From Comamonadaceae bacterium (GTDB taxonomy: Bacteria; Pseudomonadota; Gammaproteobacteria; Burkholderiales; Burkholderiaceae_C), in assembly GCA_947374705.1 (NCBI GenBank), contig CANCDA010000023.1, positions 1 through 18,665 on the forward strand: a DNA stretch of 18,665 bases, given 5' to 3'. A program made the position numbers and the translations under genes. The notes under the pieces were generated by a model that had not been told where the DNA came from, ran no database searches, and saw only the letters and a program-made list of their open reading frames with translations. Positions 7,639 to 16,298 of this stretch are shown one piece after another (position 1 is the first letter of the stretch; every line of letters starts with the position of its first letter).

Positions 7639-10600
7639 TCAGTAGTTTTCACGCATGTAGATCAACCGACTTTTGTAAACGCCGAAGGTGGCGCGGCCCG
7701 AAGGATTGGTGTTCACTGCGCCCCCCTGCCAGGGAAATTGCAGCCAACCAGGGGTGCTCACATAGAAGTCCACATAACCCGCCACGCTGGGTTTTGAAAA
7801 TTTAAGCCCGGCGTCGCCTGCGACCAACAGACCCGAGTTAGAGGTATTCACGCTGTCCGCCGTCGTGCCTGTAGCTGTGCCGTAAAGCAATCCGGCGGTT
7901 CTGGTTCTAGTCGGGATCGTGGTGCAAGCGTCATCGGTATTTTTCACCCAACCACTGCCGTTCCAGTACTGGGCAAACAAGGACACCGGAAGATCCAGCA
8001 ACTCGGAGCCCAGCGCGTTGAGCAAGCGCAAGCGGCCATAGCGCAGCGTGGTGGCACTGCCCACGGCTGTCGGCGTTGTTGCGGCGGGCACTTCACCATC
8101 GCTCGGTGCTGCGCTGATGGTGATGGGCGTTGCCCCCGCCACTGCGGTGGGGCGGCTGATCTGGTGCTTGACCGTTACCGTGGCCACGCCCTCCAGCCAC
8201 GCTCCACCTGGCAATACAGCGCTAGGAGGCGTCGCGCTGCTGGACAACGCGGAACCCGAGGGCAGCGTGGCAGCGCTAAAACCATACTTGGTGTAATTGG
8301 CCACGTCCAACTTGGCCAAGTTCCCCGTGTAATTCCGTGTGGTCACGTTCGCAAAATTTTTCGCAGTCAAGGTAAACGCCGTGGTAAAGCCGTCTTGCCC
8401 AAAATAAGTGAAGGCCGTGCCGGGGGCGCTGGGTGTGCAAGCTGCCGTCAAGGTGACCCCACTCACCTCGAAATGATCCGGGATGAAACGACCCACGGAG
8501 GTTGCGGCTGAGCACACATATTGGCCCACGCAATCAGCCGTCGTTCCGTCCCCTGCATCCACCGCCGCAAAGGTGGTGTCCTTCAAGGTCAAATTAAAAC
8601 TGCCCACCTCGGGATAAGTGACCGTGTTGTTGGTCATGACGCCGCTGCCACTTGTCGTACTCCAGTCACTGCCGCTACCGGTGGTCACAGTACCCGTAAA
8701 GCATGTGGGCGTCGGCAAAGTACAAGCCACAGATTGACTGTCTGGTACGCCGCTGTACTGGGTCGTCACAGCTTGAACAGTCGCCCCGTTATTAGCCGTC
8801 ACGGTGAGTGTAAAAGGTTGACCAGCCTGGTGAATCACCCCACCTGAAACGCCCGAGTTACTCAGCACATTCGCCGTGCCTGCCACGGCCTGCCCCCCAT
8901 CCGAGGCCACAACGGTCAGGCTATCCGGACGAATGGCGAAGTTGTCGGTCGAACAACTGGTGATGGTGGGTGAGGCTGCGGGGTACTTGATGCGCACTTT
9001 GGCATTGCGCCATACGTTTGCCACACTATTGGACGCAGTCAAGGCATGCCGACCCGCATCACCAACAGCAAAAATTTGACTCGTAAATGTAGCAATCACA
9101 ACCATGTTGGCGCAAATACCTGATGCAAGACTGCTGTCCACCACCTCAACGGTTACCGCCCCAGTGAACGAGGTCGCCACAGCGTTCAATCCATCCAACG
9201 CGACGATGTCAACAGCGAAATCTTTCCCTGCGATTTTGGTGTAAATCTTTCCATTCACGGCGTCGGCAGATGGCTCGACCACGTTAAAACGAGTCACCGT
9301 TGCCATTGGCGTGAACGTCCCAGTGCCACTACCGATCAGCACCCCCGTGTCATAGTTTCCGTTCGCGTCTTTCTGGAAAATTTTGTAGGTATAGGCTTGA
9401 CCATTGGTCAATGCGCTAGCGCTACACCCGCCCACACCCGTGCCATCCACGCCACTCACTGCCGTTGATGCTGCGTCTGAGGTTCGCATACACGCCACCG
9501 TGGCCGTGCCAACGGGTGCGTTAAGGGCGTAATCGCTCCCCTCGGCGGGCACTTCACTACCCGCAGAATTGCCCGACCAGCGCAGCACGACAGAGCGGCT
9601 GAAGTCGGTCGATGCCGAAGTCGTCCAGCTCAGCGTGACCTGCGTGCTGCCCGCTAAGCCACTGGTCGCCGATGCGCTGGCGGGCGATAGGTTGTCAATC
9701 GTCAGGGCGTTCGTATTGGTGTCAGTGCCCGCGTGGGTGTTTTGCCCAACCCAGACCGTCACAGGGGCCGTGATGGCGTAAGCCGCGCCATTGGGAGCGG
9801 GCATCAACGCATGACTTAAAGGGGTGACGCGAACTTTAAATGCGGTGGACGTTGTCCCCGCCGTGACTCCTGCCACCGTGATGGTGTTTGCACCTAGCGT
9901 GGGCGAGGATGTAAAGCCCAACTCTGCGTTCGCGCTGTCAGTGATCGCCAAGCGGGCAATGCCATTGTTGGTCGATAGGTTGACCGTGATCGACGTTATG
10001 TTCTCTGTCGAAATGTCCGTAATCAAGGTAAATCCATTCACGTCCGTGGCAGACCCACCCGGCGCGATGATGATGCCAGCCGCAGGGTCTGACCCCGTAG
10101 CCAGGGTTGTGATTGTGGGCAGGCTGGGTCTGACAGGGCCAATGAGCGTGCCCGTGTCGTAGTTACCGTTGCTGTCTTTTTGGAACACCTTGTAGATATA
10201 AAACGTACCGTTGGTCAGCGCAGCTGTTGTGCAATCTGCACTGCCACCAGTGCCATCAGTCCTGGTCAGTGCAGCGGATACGGCTGAATTGACAACGCAG
10301 GCCACGGTGGCTGTGAGGTTGGTACTACCTACAGTGGGGATCACACCTTCAGTCGGAACTTCTGGGCCAGCGCTGGAAGCAGTCCACCGGTACACCACTG
10401 AGCCACTGGTCGTGGCAAAGTCAGCCGAACTAGAGGCCGTCCATAGCAAATTCACTTTAGCGTTCCCGGATGTGCCGCCGGGAGCACTGGCCGGGTTAGG
10501 CGACAAGTTATCTATCGTCAAAGCATTCGCATTGCTATCGCTGCCCGCGTGAGCATTGGGCCCAAACCAGTCAATGACGGGTGCAGTAATCGCATAGGCC

Positions 10601-13600
10601 GCACCCGGTGGAGCGGGCATGGTGGTGTGTACCAGCGGTGTGATGCGAACGGTGTAAGTGGATGAGGCCGTCCCCGCAGTAATGGCCACCGCGATGATGT
10701 TGGCTCCGGTCACCGGTGAATTCGTAAAGCCCAACTCCGTGCCACCACTGTTGTAGATGGAGAGCCGCCCCACCCCATTGCTGGTGGAGAGATTGACCGT
10801 GACCGAGCTGATGGCCTCCGAGCCAGCGTTGGTGATGAACGTGAACTGATTCACCGTCGTGACGCCTGCACCCGGAGCAACGGTAGCCGCAGCGGGGTCG
10901 ATGCCGGTGGCCAAAGTCGTGGTATTGGTGAGGCTGGGTCTGAATGACCCTATGGTGACACCCGTGTCATAGTTGCCGTTGCTGTCTTTTTGGAACACCT
11001 TGTAGGTATAGGTCTGCCCATTGGTCAGCGCGACATTCGAGCACCCCCCTCCACCGCCTGTTCCGTCAATCTTGACTTGTGCGGCTGAAGCGGCCGAGCT
11101 CACCAGACAGGCCACCGTGGCGGTGTTGTTGACCGAGCCAAGCGCTGGTGTTGACCCCTCAGTTGGAACCTCTGCACCGGCACTCGTGCTGGCCCACCGG
11201 TACACCACCGACCCACTGGTGGTGGCAAAGTCCGCAGAGTTCGATGTTGTCCAATTCAAATTCACCAATGCAACACCTTTGCTGCCGTTCGTGGCGGTGG
11301 CCGAATTCGGTGAGAGGTTGTCTATCGTCAAGGCATTCACATTGGTGTCGCTGCCCAGATGTTGTGTGTAGCTTCCCGCCCAGGCTGTGACGGGCGCGGT
11401 GATCGCATAAGTCGCACCCGGTGGGGCTGGCATGGCGGTGTGGATCAGTGGCGTAATGCGCACGGTAAAAGTTGCCGACGCGTTGGTGGCCGACATGCCC
11501 GTCACAGTGATGGAGTTGCTGCCTGTGGTCGGCGTGGTCGTAAAGCCCAGCTCTGTGCCAGCGTTGTTGTAGATGGAAAGTCGGCCCACCCCGTTGCTGG
11601 TGGAAAGGTTGACAGTGACCGAGCTAATCGTCTCAGTTCCATTGCTGGTGATGAGCGTGAACTGGTTAACCGTCGTAACGGCTGTACCAGGTGCAATGGT
11701 GGCCGCTGCGGGGTCAGTGCCCGTGCCTATCGTGGTGTTGGCAAACGGTGTGAACGAGCCCATCGCCAGGCCCAGGTCGTAATTGCCGTTGGCGTCTTTT
11801 TGGAACACTTTGTAGGTGTAGGTCTGCCCGTTCGTGAGCGCGACGTTCGAGCAGCCACCGCCACCGCCCGTGCCGTCAATCTTGACCTGTGCGGTTAAAG
11901 CCAGTGAGTTAGCCACGCAGGCCACAGTGGCTGTACCGTTGGTGCTGCCAACCACCGGCGTATTTCCCTCCGCCGGTACTTCGGTGCCTGCACTGGCTGC
12001 AGCCCAGCGGTACACCACGGAACCCGCCGTGGTGGCAAAGTCGGCAGAATTGGAGGTTGTCCAATTCAAATTCACCAGTGCATTACCTGCGCTGCCACTG
12101 ATGGCGGTGGCCGCATTCGGTGACAGGTTGTCTATCGTCAAAGCATTCGCATTGGTGTCAGTGCCCGTGTGGGTGTTGGTGCCGGCCCAAGCCGTTACCG
12201 GCGCGGTGATCGCATAGGACGCGCCAGGGGGGGCGGGCATAACAGCATGGCTCAGCGGCGTGATACGCACGGTGAATGTCGCTGTGGTCGTCGTCGCCGA
12301 CATGCCCGCCACGGTAATGGTGTTGCTACCTGTGGTCGGGGTGATCGTAAAACCCAGCTCTGTGCCCGCGTTGTTGTAGATGGAAAGCCGCCCGACACCA
12401 TTGCTGGTAGAGAGGTTGACCGTGACCGAGCTGATCGCCTCTGTACCATTGCTGGTCACCAGCGTGAACTGATCCACGGTTGTGACACCTGCACCAGGTG
12501 CGATGGTGGCCGCTGCGGGGTCAGCAGCACCAGTGGCCAATGTGGTGGTCGCAAACGCAGTGAAGGTGCCGATCAGCACGCCCACGTCGTAATTGCCACT
12601 CGCATCCTTCTGAAACACTTTGTAGGTGTAGGCCTGCCCACTGGTGAGTGTGACGTTGGTGCAGTCCACGCTGCCCCCGCTGCCGTCGATTCTTGTTAGC
12701 GCGGTGGACGAAGCCGAGGTCACCACACAGGCCGCGGTGGCTGTACCGTTGATGCCACCCACCACTGCGGTGGAGCCTTCCACCGGCACCTCCACCCCCG
12801 CGCTTGCTGCCGCCCAGCGGTACACCACAGAGCCACTGGTAGCGGCCAGATCGCCAGAGACCGAGGACGTCCAGTTCAGGTTGGTCAGACCAGCCCCCGC
12901 GCTGCCGCTGGTGGCCGTGGCCCCCGTGGGCGAGAGGTTGTCCACCGTCACGGTTGCGCTAGCACCGTCAGTGCCCGCTTTGGCATTGGTTGTTGTGAAG
13001 GCAGTCACCGTGCCCCCCACCGCATAAGACAGACCGGGCGGCACCGGCATATTGGCATGCGTCTTGGGGGTAATGCGCACTTTAAAAGTCGTCGGCGTGG
13101 TGGTCACCGGTATGGGCGTGCCGCCACTGAACACCACCGTGTTGCTGGCGGGATTGGCCACAGGTGTGAAATAAGTGATAGCCCCCGTGCTGTCGGTAAT
13201 GCTCACCTGGCTTAAAGCCTGAAACGCATTGCCTCCGGTCAAGGTCACCGTGAGCCCGGTCACGTTGTTTGTGCCATCGCTGGTGGTCAAGGTAAAGGCG
13301 TCCAGATCGGTGATCGCCCCGCTGGGGGCGAGCGTGACGTTGCCGGGGTTAACACCATCGGCCAAAGTGGTTGTGCTCGACTTGAGCGCAATGCTCATGC
13401 GGCCTTGTAGCGACGATGTGAGCAAAGTCCCTGTGGTGCTGCCATAAGGGCCCGCCGTCGTTTTGACCCCGGCAAACACGCCAAACCCACCGCCGTTACC
13501 ACTGGTACCGTTGAAGTCGGTAATCTTCACCAAGCCTGTCAAACTGGCATTGGTCGGTGCCGAGGTTTGCAGGGTGGCAATATCCGTGCCATTGGTCACA

Positions 13601-14103
13601 ATGCTCACGACCAAATCATTGTCTAACGTGGTGGTGGCCCCTGGAATGGCAAACGCCGTGCTAGCGGTGGCCAGCACGTCGCCCGAGGTCACATCCCACG
13701 GGTTACCCGTGCCCACCACGCCACGGAAGGTAAGAATCTGCACCTGCTGGCTGGAGCCCGAGTCCGCCACCACGGGCGACGGCATGGCGTTTGATGTGGC
13801 ACGCGCCCAAAAAACCGTCAAGCGCGTTGCCCCCACGGCCCCTGCTGTGCCTGTAGCTTGTGGCGAACCGGTCACCTCCACAAACCCCGATGGCGTGGAC
13901 AAGGTGCTGACCTGATTGGCCGTGCGAACGATCAGCAGCGCAACATCCCCCGTTTGGTGTGTGGGCCACAGGGGCGTGATGGCATTGCGGCTGGAGACTG
14001 CAGTCCCCGCCGCCTGGAAGTTAATCGCCTGCGCAGCCGTGCAACCTAGCAGCAAAGCAATGATGACGCCAAACCAACGACACATAACACCGATCCGCTT
14101 CAT
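7639..14103 (-). CDS. mshQ: MshQ-like giant exported surface protein with five 270-aa repeats and a C-terminal DUF6701-type domain
   Basis: This is a 2154-aa protein from the ATG at 14103, which overlaps the mshP stop as ATGA; the frame is open 74 codons further upstream inside mshP, but only this start gives a signal sequence. The signal (residues 1 to about 26, core FGVIIALLLGCTAAQA) can be read as a normal cut after AQA or as a lipobox ending at Cys21. Residues about 27-240 form a beta-rich domain (NFQAAGTAVSSRNAI, GDVALLIVRTAN, RMSIALKSS). Residues about 243-1600 are five tandem repeats. Residues about 1602-2154 are the conserved MshQ-type C-terminus (RFIPDHF, RYGRLRLLNALGSELLDLPV, WLQFPW, ATFGVYKSRLIYMRENY), which I match to the DUF6701 family from memory. 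Family knowledge: MshQ is exported and linked to MSHA, perhaps as a tip adhesin; its role is not firmly established. The product is probably extracellular or cell-surface located. Confidence 0.88.
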   Translation of the reverse strand: MKRIGVMCRWFGVIIALLLGCTAAQAINFQAAGTAVSSRNAITPLWPTHQTGDVALLIVRTANQVSTLSTPSGFVEVTGSPQATGTAGAVGATRLTVFWARATSNAMPSPVVADSGSSQQVQILTFRGVVGTGNPWDVTSGDVLATASTAFAIPGATTTLDNDLVVSIVTNGTDIATLQTSAPTNASLTGLVKITDFNGTSGNGGGFGVFAGVKTTAGPYGSTTGTLLTSSLQGRMSIALKSSTTTLADGVNPGNVTLAPSGAITDLDAFTLTTSDGTNNVTGLTVTLTGGNAFQALSQVSITDSTGAITYFTPVANPASNTVVFSGGTPIPVTTTPTTFKVRITPKTHANMPVPPGLSYAVGGTVTAFTTTNAKAGTDGASATVTVDNLSPTGATATSGSAGAGLTNLNWTSSVSGDLAATSGSVVYRWAAASAGVEVPVEGSTAVVGGINGTATAACVVTSASSTALTRIDGSGGSVDCTNVTLTSGQAYTYKVFQKDASGNYDVGVLIGTFTAFATTTLATGAADPAAATIAPGAGVTTVDQFTLVTSNGTEAISSVTVNLSTSNGVGRLSIYNNAGTELGFTITPTTGSNTITVAGMSATTTTATFTVRITPLSHAVMPAPPGASYAITAPVTAWAGTNTHTGTDTNANALTIDNLSPNAATAISGSAGNALVNLNWTTSNSADFATTAGSVVYRWAAASAGTEVPAEGNTPVVGSTNGTATVACVANSLALTAQVKIDGTGGGGGCSNVALTNGQTYTYKVFQKDANGNYDLGLAMGSFTPFANTTIGTGTDPAAATIAPGTAVTTVNQFTLITSNGTETISSVTVNLSTSNGVGRLSIYNNAGTELGFTTTPTTGSNSITVTGMSATNASATFTVRITPLIHTAMPAPPGATYAITAPVTAWAGSYTQHLGSDTNVNALTIDNLSPNSATATNGSKGVALVNLNWTTSNSADFATTSGSVVYRWASTSAGAEVPTEGSTPALGSVNNTATVACLVSSAASAAQVKIDGTGGGGGCSNVALTNGQTYTYKVFQKDSNGNYDTGVTIGSFRPSLTNTTTLATGIDPAAATVAPGAGVTTVNQFTFITNAGSEAISSVTVNLSTSNGVGRLSIYNSGGTELGFTNSPVTGANIIAVAITAGTASSTYTVRITPLVHTTMPAPPGAAYAITAPVIDWFGPNAHAGSDSNANALTIDNLSPNPASAPGGTSGNAKVNLLWTASSSADFATTSGSVVYRWTASSAGPEVPTEGVIPTVGSTNLTATVACVVNSAVSAALTRTDGTGGSADCTTAALTNGTFYIYKVFQKDSNGNYDTGTLIGPVRPSLPTITTLATGSDPAAGIIIAPGGSATDVNGFTLITDISTENITSITVNLSTNNGIARLAITDSANAELGFTSSPTLGANTITVAGVTAGTTSTAFKVRVTPLSHALMPAPNGAAYAITAPVTVWVGQNTHAGTDTNTNALTIDNLSPASASATSGLAGSTQVTLSWTTSASTDFSRSVVLRWSGNSAGSEVPAEGSDYALNAPVGTATVACMRTSDAASTAVSGVDGTGVGGCSASALTNGQAYTYKIFQKDANGNYDTGVLIGSGTGTFTPMATVTRFNVVEPSADAVNGKIYTKIAGKDFAVDIVALDGLNAVATSFTGAVTVEVVDSSLASGICANMVVIATFTSQIFAVGDAGRHALTASNSVANVWRNAKVRIKYPAASPTITSCSTDNFAIRPDSLTVVASDGGQAVAGTANVLSNSGVSGGVIHQAGQPFTLTVTANNGATVQAVTTQYSGVPDSQSVACTLPTPTCFTGTVTTGSGSDWSTTSGSGVMTNNTVTYPEVGSFNLTLKDTTFAAVDAGDGTTADCVGQYVCSAATSVGRFIPDHFEVSGVTLTAACTPSAPGTAFTYFGQDGFTTAFTLTAKNFANVTTRNYTGNLAKLDVANYTKYGFSAATLPSGSALSSSATPPSAVLPGGAWLEGVATVTVKHQISRPTAVAGATPITISAAPSDGEVPAATTPTAVGSATTLRYGRLRLLNALGSELLDLPVSLFAQYWNGSGWVKNTDDACTTIPTRTRTAGLLYGTATGTTADSVNTSNSGLLVAGDAGLKFSKPSVAGYVDFYVSTPGWLQFPWQGGAVNTNPSGRATFGVYKSRLIYMRENY
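9301..13377 (-). repeat. Five in-frame tandem repeats of about 270 codons inside mshQ
   Basis: Units begin at the motif TTLA.G.(D/N)P, with its hydrophobic codon at 13365, 12540, 11730, 10914 and 10104, giving lengths of 275, 270, 272, 270 and about 267 residues. The internal landmark YTYKVFQKD recurs at 12621, 11811, 11001, 10191 and 9384, i.e. steps of 810, 810, 810 and 807 nt. Each unit has two parts: a first domain of about 125 residues ending TIDNLSP (TVDNLSP in unit 1), and a second of about 145 residues containing VVYRWAAASAG.EVP.EG, a Cys pair and the FQKD.NGNYD ending, resembling Ig-like/fibronectin-III-like sandwiches. Units 2-4 are closest to each other; units 1 and 5 are more divergent. 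Confidence 0.93.
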
Positions 14104-14516
14104 AGCTCTACTGCTCCCGAAACACTGCGTTCGACATAACCCACACTGCCCACCGTGCCGCCGTTGCTTGCCGTCGAAATGAAGTTGAACACAATCACCG
14201 TGGTCGCACCCTCGCTGTAGGTTTGCCGGGTGCAATCCACAGTCAAAGTAAAACCCTCCACGGTGAAAGACGGCGGTGGCGCTGGGCAAGACGCCGGGGT
14301 CGCCAAGGCCTTGGCCACGCCCCACTCCAAGCCCGCACGCGCCGCCCAGTAGGCGCGCGAGCCCTGCACGTCTTTGGCCGAGTTGAGTTGATTCGTGTTG
14401 GAAAACGTCAGCATGAACGCGCCCAGGCCGGCCAGCACCACCAGCAAAAAGATGGCCGCCATGGCAGCGAAGCCTTGCTGGGGTGAAGCCTTGGGTTGGC
14501 GGTGCAAGTGGTGCAT
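14100..14516 (-). CDS. mshP: MSHA minor pilin-like protein MshP
   Basis: Protein of 138 aa from the ATG at 14516. A basic leader ends in SPQQG, followed by FAAMAAIFLLVVLAGLGAFML, a prepilin-like hydrophobic helix. Glu at position +5 of the mature form, normal in pilins, is absent, as is common for MshP/PilX-type proteins. The pattern SRAYWAARAGLEWGVAKAL after the helix is the typical PilX/MshP signature. The C-terminal part has a Cys pair (ASCPAP, VDCTRQ) that could form a disulfide. An upstream in-frame ATG at 14546 would overlap mshO by 20 nt and lengthen the leader by 10 residues; the later start is preferred because it follows the mshO stop. The gene ends in an ATGA overlap with mshQ. Confidence 0.85.
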   Translation of the reverse strand: MHHLHRQPKASPQQGFAAMAAIFLLVVLAGLGAFMLTFSNTNQLNSAKDVQGSRAYWAARAGLEWGVAKALATPASCPAPPPSFTVEGFTLTVDCTRQTYSEGATTVIVFNFISTASNGGTVGSVGYVERSVSGAVEL

Positions 14517-14526
14517 GGCTAGGGAT

Positions 14527-15348
14527 TCACGGCGTGTTGTTGACATGAATCTCGTGGTACAGGTTCACGTTCTCGCTGCTCACCGTGAAGGTCAGGCTAA
14601 TCTGGAGCAGCGCGTTGCGTTGCAGGTCGGAGCCGTTGTAGGTGAAGCTGCACGCAGACACATGGCTGGCCAGTACCGCCCCACTTGTAGGACAAGCGCT
14701 GGAGAAAGTCGAGCTGGCGGTACGGGTCAAAACGCCGCCACTGCACACATAAGCCACCACCCTTTCAGCACCCGGAATCACATGAAACCGATTGCTGCCC
14801 GAGGCCAGGGGGAATTTTTTTCCGTTAATTTTTATCTTGGTCTCATTGGTCAAATCCCCCACATCGATGGCGCTCACCTCAGAAGTGTTTTCTTCTGCAT
14901 AAGCATCAGCCCCTCCAATGCCCAGGTTGTAAACGGCCACCACATCACCGGCCACAATCATCTGATCGGTCAACGCGCTGTTGGCACCCAGCATGTCAAA
15001 ACTGGTGTCGTTGGTCGTGAAGTCCAAAATGTCACCCTGGGGGGGCAGAGGAGCCGAATTTAAATCCGCCCGGTAGCGCCCACCCGTTTTGGTGGGAATG
15101 AACTCAACGCAGTCGCCTGCTGGCGACGTGCGAATACTGTTAGGCAAGGCCTTGCGAATATCGCGCCCCATACGCCGCATGGCGGTGTCGGCCTCGTCGC
15201 TCAATGAGGCACGGCGGGCGGTGGCAAAGTAGGCGTCAATCGGCGCCTTCATAAACACGGCCACCATGGAGCCGATGATGCCCAAAATGATGATCACCAT
15301 GATCATCTCGATCAAGGTAAAGCCGCGTTGATGTGCCGTGTTGCGCAT
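14527..15348 (-). CDS. mshO: MSHA minor pilin MshO
   Basis: Type IV prepilin of 273 aa. The leader MRNTAHQRG is followed by FTLIEMIMVIIILGIIGSMV, with cleavage expected between Gly9 and Phe10 and Glu at mature position 5. The segment after the helix (SLSDEADTAMRRMGRDIRKALPNSIR) is the PulJ/MshO-type signature. It is larger than the major pilin, as expected for a minor pilin with an extra globular domain. The C-terminal region has Cys residues (YVCSGG, SSACPTSGA, VSACSF) available for disulfides. It begins 3 nt after mshD and is followed by mshP. It should be processed by the prepilin peptidase and incorporated at low copy, perhaps in the tip complex. Confidence 0.9.
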   Translation of the reverse strand: MRNTAHQRGFTLIEMIMVIIILGIIGSMVAVFMKAPIDAYFATARRASLSDEADTAMRRMGRDIRKALPNSIRTSPAGDCVEFIPTKTGGRYRADLNSAPLPPQGDILDFTTNDTSFDMLGANSALTDQMIVAGDVVAVYNLGIGGADAYAEENTSEVSAIDVGDLTNETKIKINGKKFPLASGSNRFHVIPGAERVVAYVCSGGVLTRTASSTFSSACPTSGAVLASHVSACSFTYNGSDLQRNALLQISLTFTVSSENVNLYHEIHVNNTP

Positions 15349-15351
15349 GGT

Positions 15352-15801
15352 TTAAAAGTTGGCCCGATAGCCCACCATGCTGATGCTCTGGCCGCTGTGT
15401 GTGACGGTTACCGTGACTTTTTTCATGGAAACACCGCCAACGGTCGCAGGGTCAGTTACCGTGATGGCAATGGCGTAGCTTGCTAGATCGCCCGTCGCCA
15501 AACCGAAGTCTGTATTGCTTTTACCAATGTAGTCATCTACGTTGTCCCAATCTGCTCGACCCGTTTCACCGACGTTGGTGCCATCCGGATCGTCATAACT
15601 CTTGAGCAAAATCTCTTCCAAAATCGAATCCGCCAAGGCCGACGCCTGCTTGTGCACCATCGGGTCGGCGCTGGACCTCACGCTGACATCCATCACCGCC
15701 AAAATGCCCGCCAAGCCCACCCCCACCACCACGATGAAGATGATCAGCTCAATCAGCGTGAAACCGGCCTGCCGCCTGCTGTAGCAATGGCGGCTAGTCA
15801 T
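15352..15801 (-). CDS. mshD: MSHA minor pilin MshD
   Basis: Prepilin of 149 aa with leader MTSRHCYSRRQAG and helix FTLIELIIFIVVVGVGLAGIL; cleavage is expected after Gly13 and mature Glu5 is present. The pattern following the helix (ALADSILEEILLKSYDDPDG) is typical of MshD/PilV-type minor pilins. The frame is open further upstream (to 15945), but the ATG at 15801 gives a normal prepilin leader and an 8-nt overlap with the end of mshC; an ATG two codons earlier (15807) is also possible. The product is a low-abundance pilus subunit, inner-membrane anchored before assembly. Confidence 0.87.
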   Translation of the reverse strand: MTSRHCYSRRQAGFTLIELIIFIVVVGVGLAGILAVMDVSVRSSADPMVHKQASALADSILEEILLKSYDDPDGTNVGETGRADWDNVDDYIGKSNTDFGLATGDLASYAIAITVTDPATVGGVSMKKVTVTVTHSGQSISMVGYRANF

Positions 15802-16282
15802 GCACATACCCGGTGACGGCTTCGACCGTGATGGTGGGGTTAATGTCATTGCCGGCGTTGGCCACCTTGATGGTTTGCCCGGTACTGGGCTTGCCCAAAC
15901 CGTCAAAAGTAAATGCAGTTGGCGCTGTGCCGCCGGTATAGGCAATGCTGGTGCTGCTGGCCGTCACCGTGGCCGGGCTCTCGCCCTTGGGGCCAACCAA
16001 AGCATTGCCAGCGCAGTCATTCGTGGCGCCGGCGGCGCTTGCAATGGTCAACGTCGCCGAATCAGCGGCAAACGCAACACACACTGTGCGCCGCTGCGCA
16101 ATCGCCGTCTTCTGTGCATAACGCAGCAGCGCCAAAGTCTCGTCATGAAAACCCCGGGCCTGGAACTCAGTCGTGTTCAAACGAGGCACAGCCACCACAG
16201 CCAGAATTCCAACCAAAATAATCACCATGATCAACTCGATCAGGGTGAAGCCGCGTTCATGCAGACAGGCGCGGTGACTCAT
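15794..16282 (-). CDS. mshC: MSHA minor pilin MshC
   Basis: Prepilin of 162 aa: leader MSHRACLHERG, helix FTLIELIMVIILVGILAVVAV, cleavage after Gly11, mature Glu5 present. The globular part resembles GspH/FimT-like minor pilins (FHDETLALLRYAQKTAIAQRRTVCV) and carries a second Cys (TNDCAGNA). The open frame extends upstream to 16510 across the 73-aa gene in another frame, but only the ATG at 16282 yields a prepilin leader. It starts 16 nt after the small protein gene of the inserted cassette. No clear Shine-Dalgarno is visible. Its identity as mshC is from position just before mshD and from size. Confidence 0.85.
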   Translation of the reverse strand: MSHRACLHERGFTLIELIMVIILVGILAVVAVPRLNTTEFQARGFHDETLALLRYAQKTAIAQRRTVCVAFAADSATLTIASAAGATNDCAGNALVGPKGESPATVTASSTSIAYTGGTAPTAFTFDGLGKPSTGQTIKVANAGNDINPTITVEAVTGYVHD

Positions 16283-16298
16283 GGGTGCGTCACGGCGG

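Noticed and set aside
9301..13377. CRISPR or satellite-like array suggested by the repeated blocks
   Set aside because: The period is about 810 nt, in frame with the protein, and without short identical direct repeats separated by spacers.
9569..13915. Several rightward open frames of 70-180 codons opposite mshQ, recurring every 810 nt
   Set aside because: They recur because the mshQ repeats recur; their products are low-complexity Val/Ala/Pro/Thr sequences with no independent gene signals.
14104..14325. Longer mshQ start at 14325
   Set aside because: The extra 74 residues overlap mshP in another frame and lack signal-peptide character; the ATG at 14103 gives a signal sequence and an ATGA coupling.
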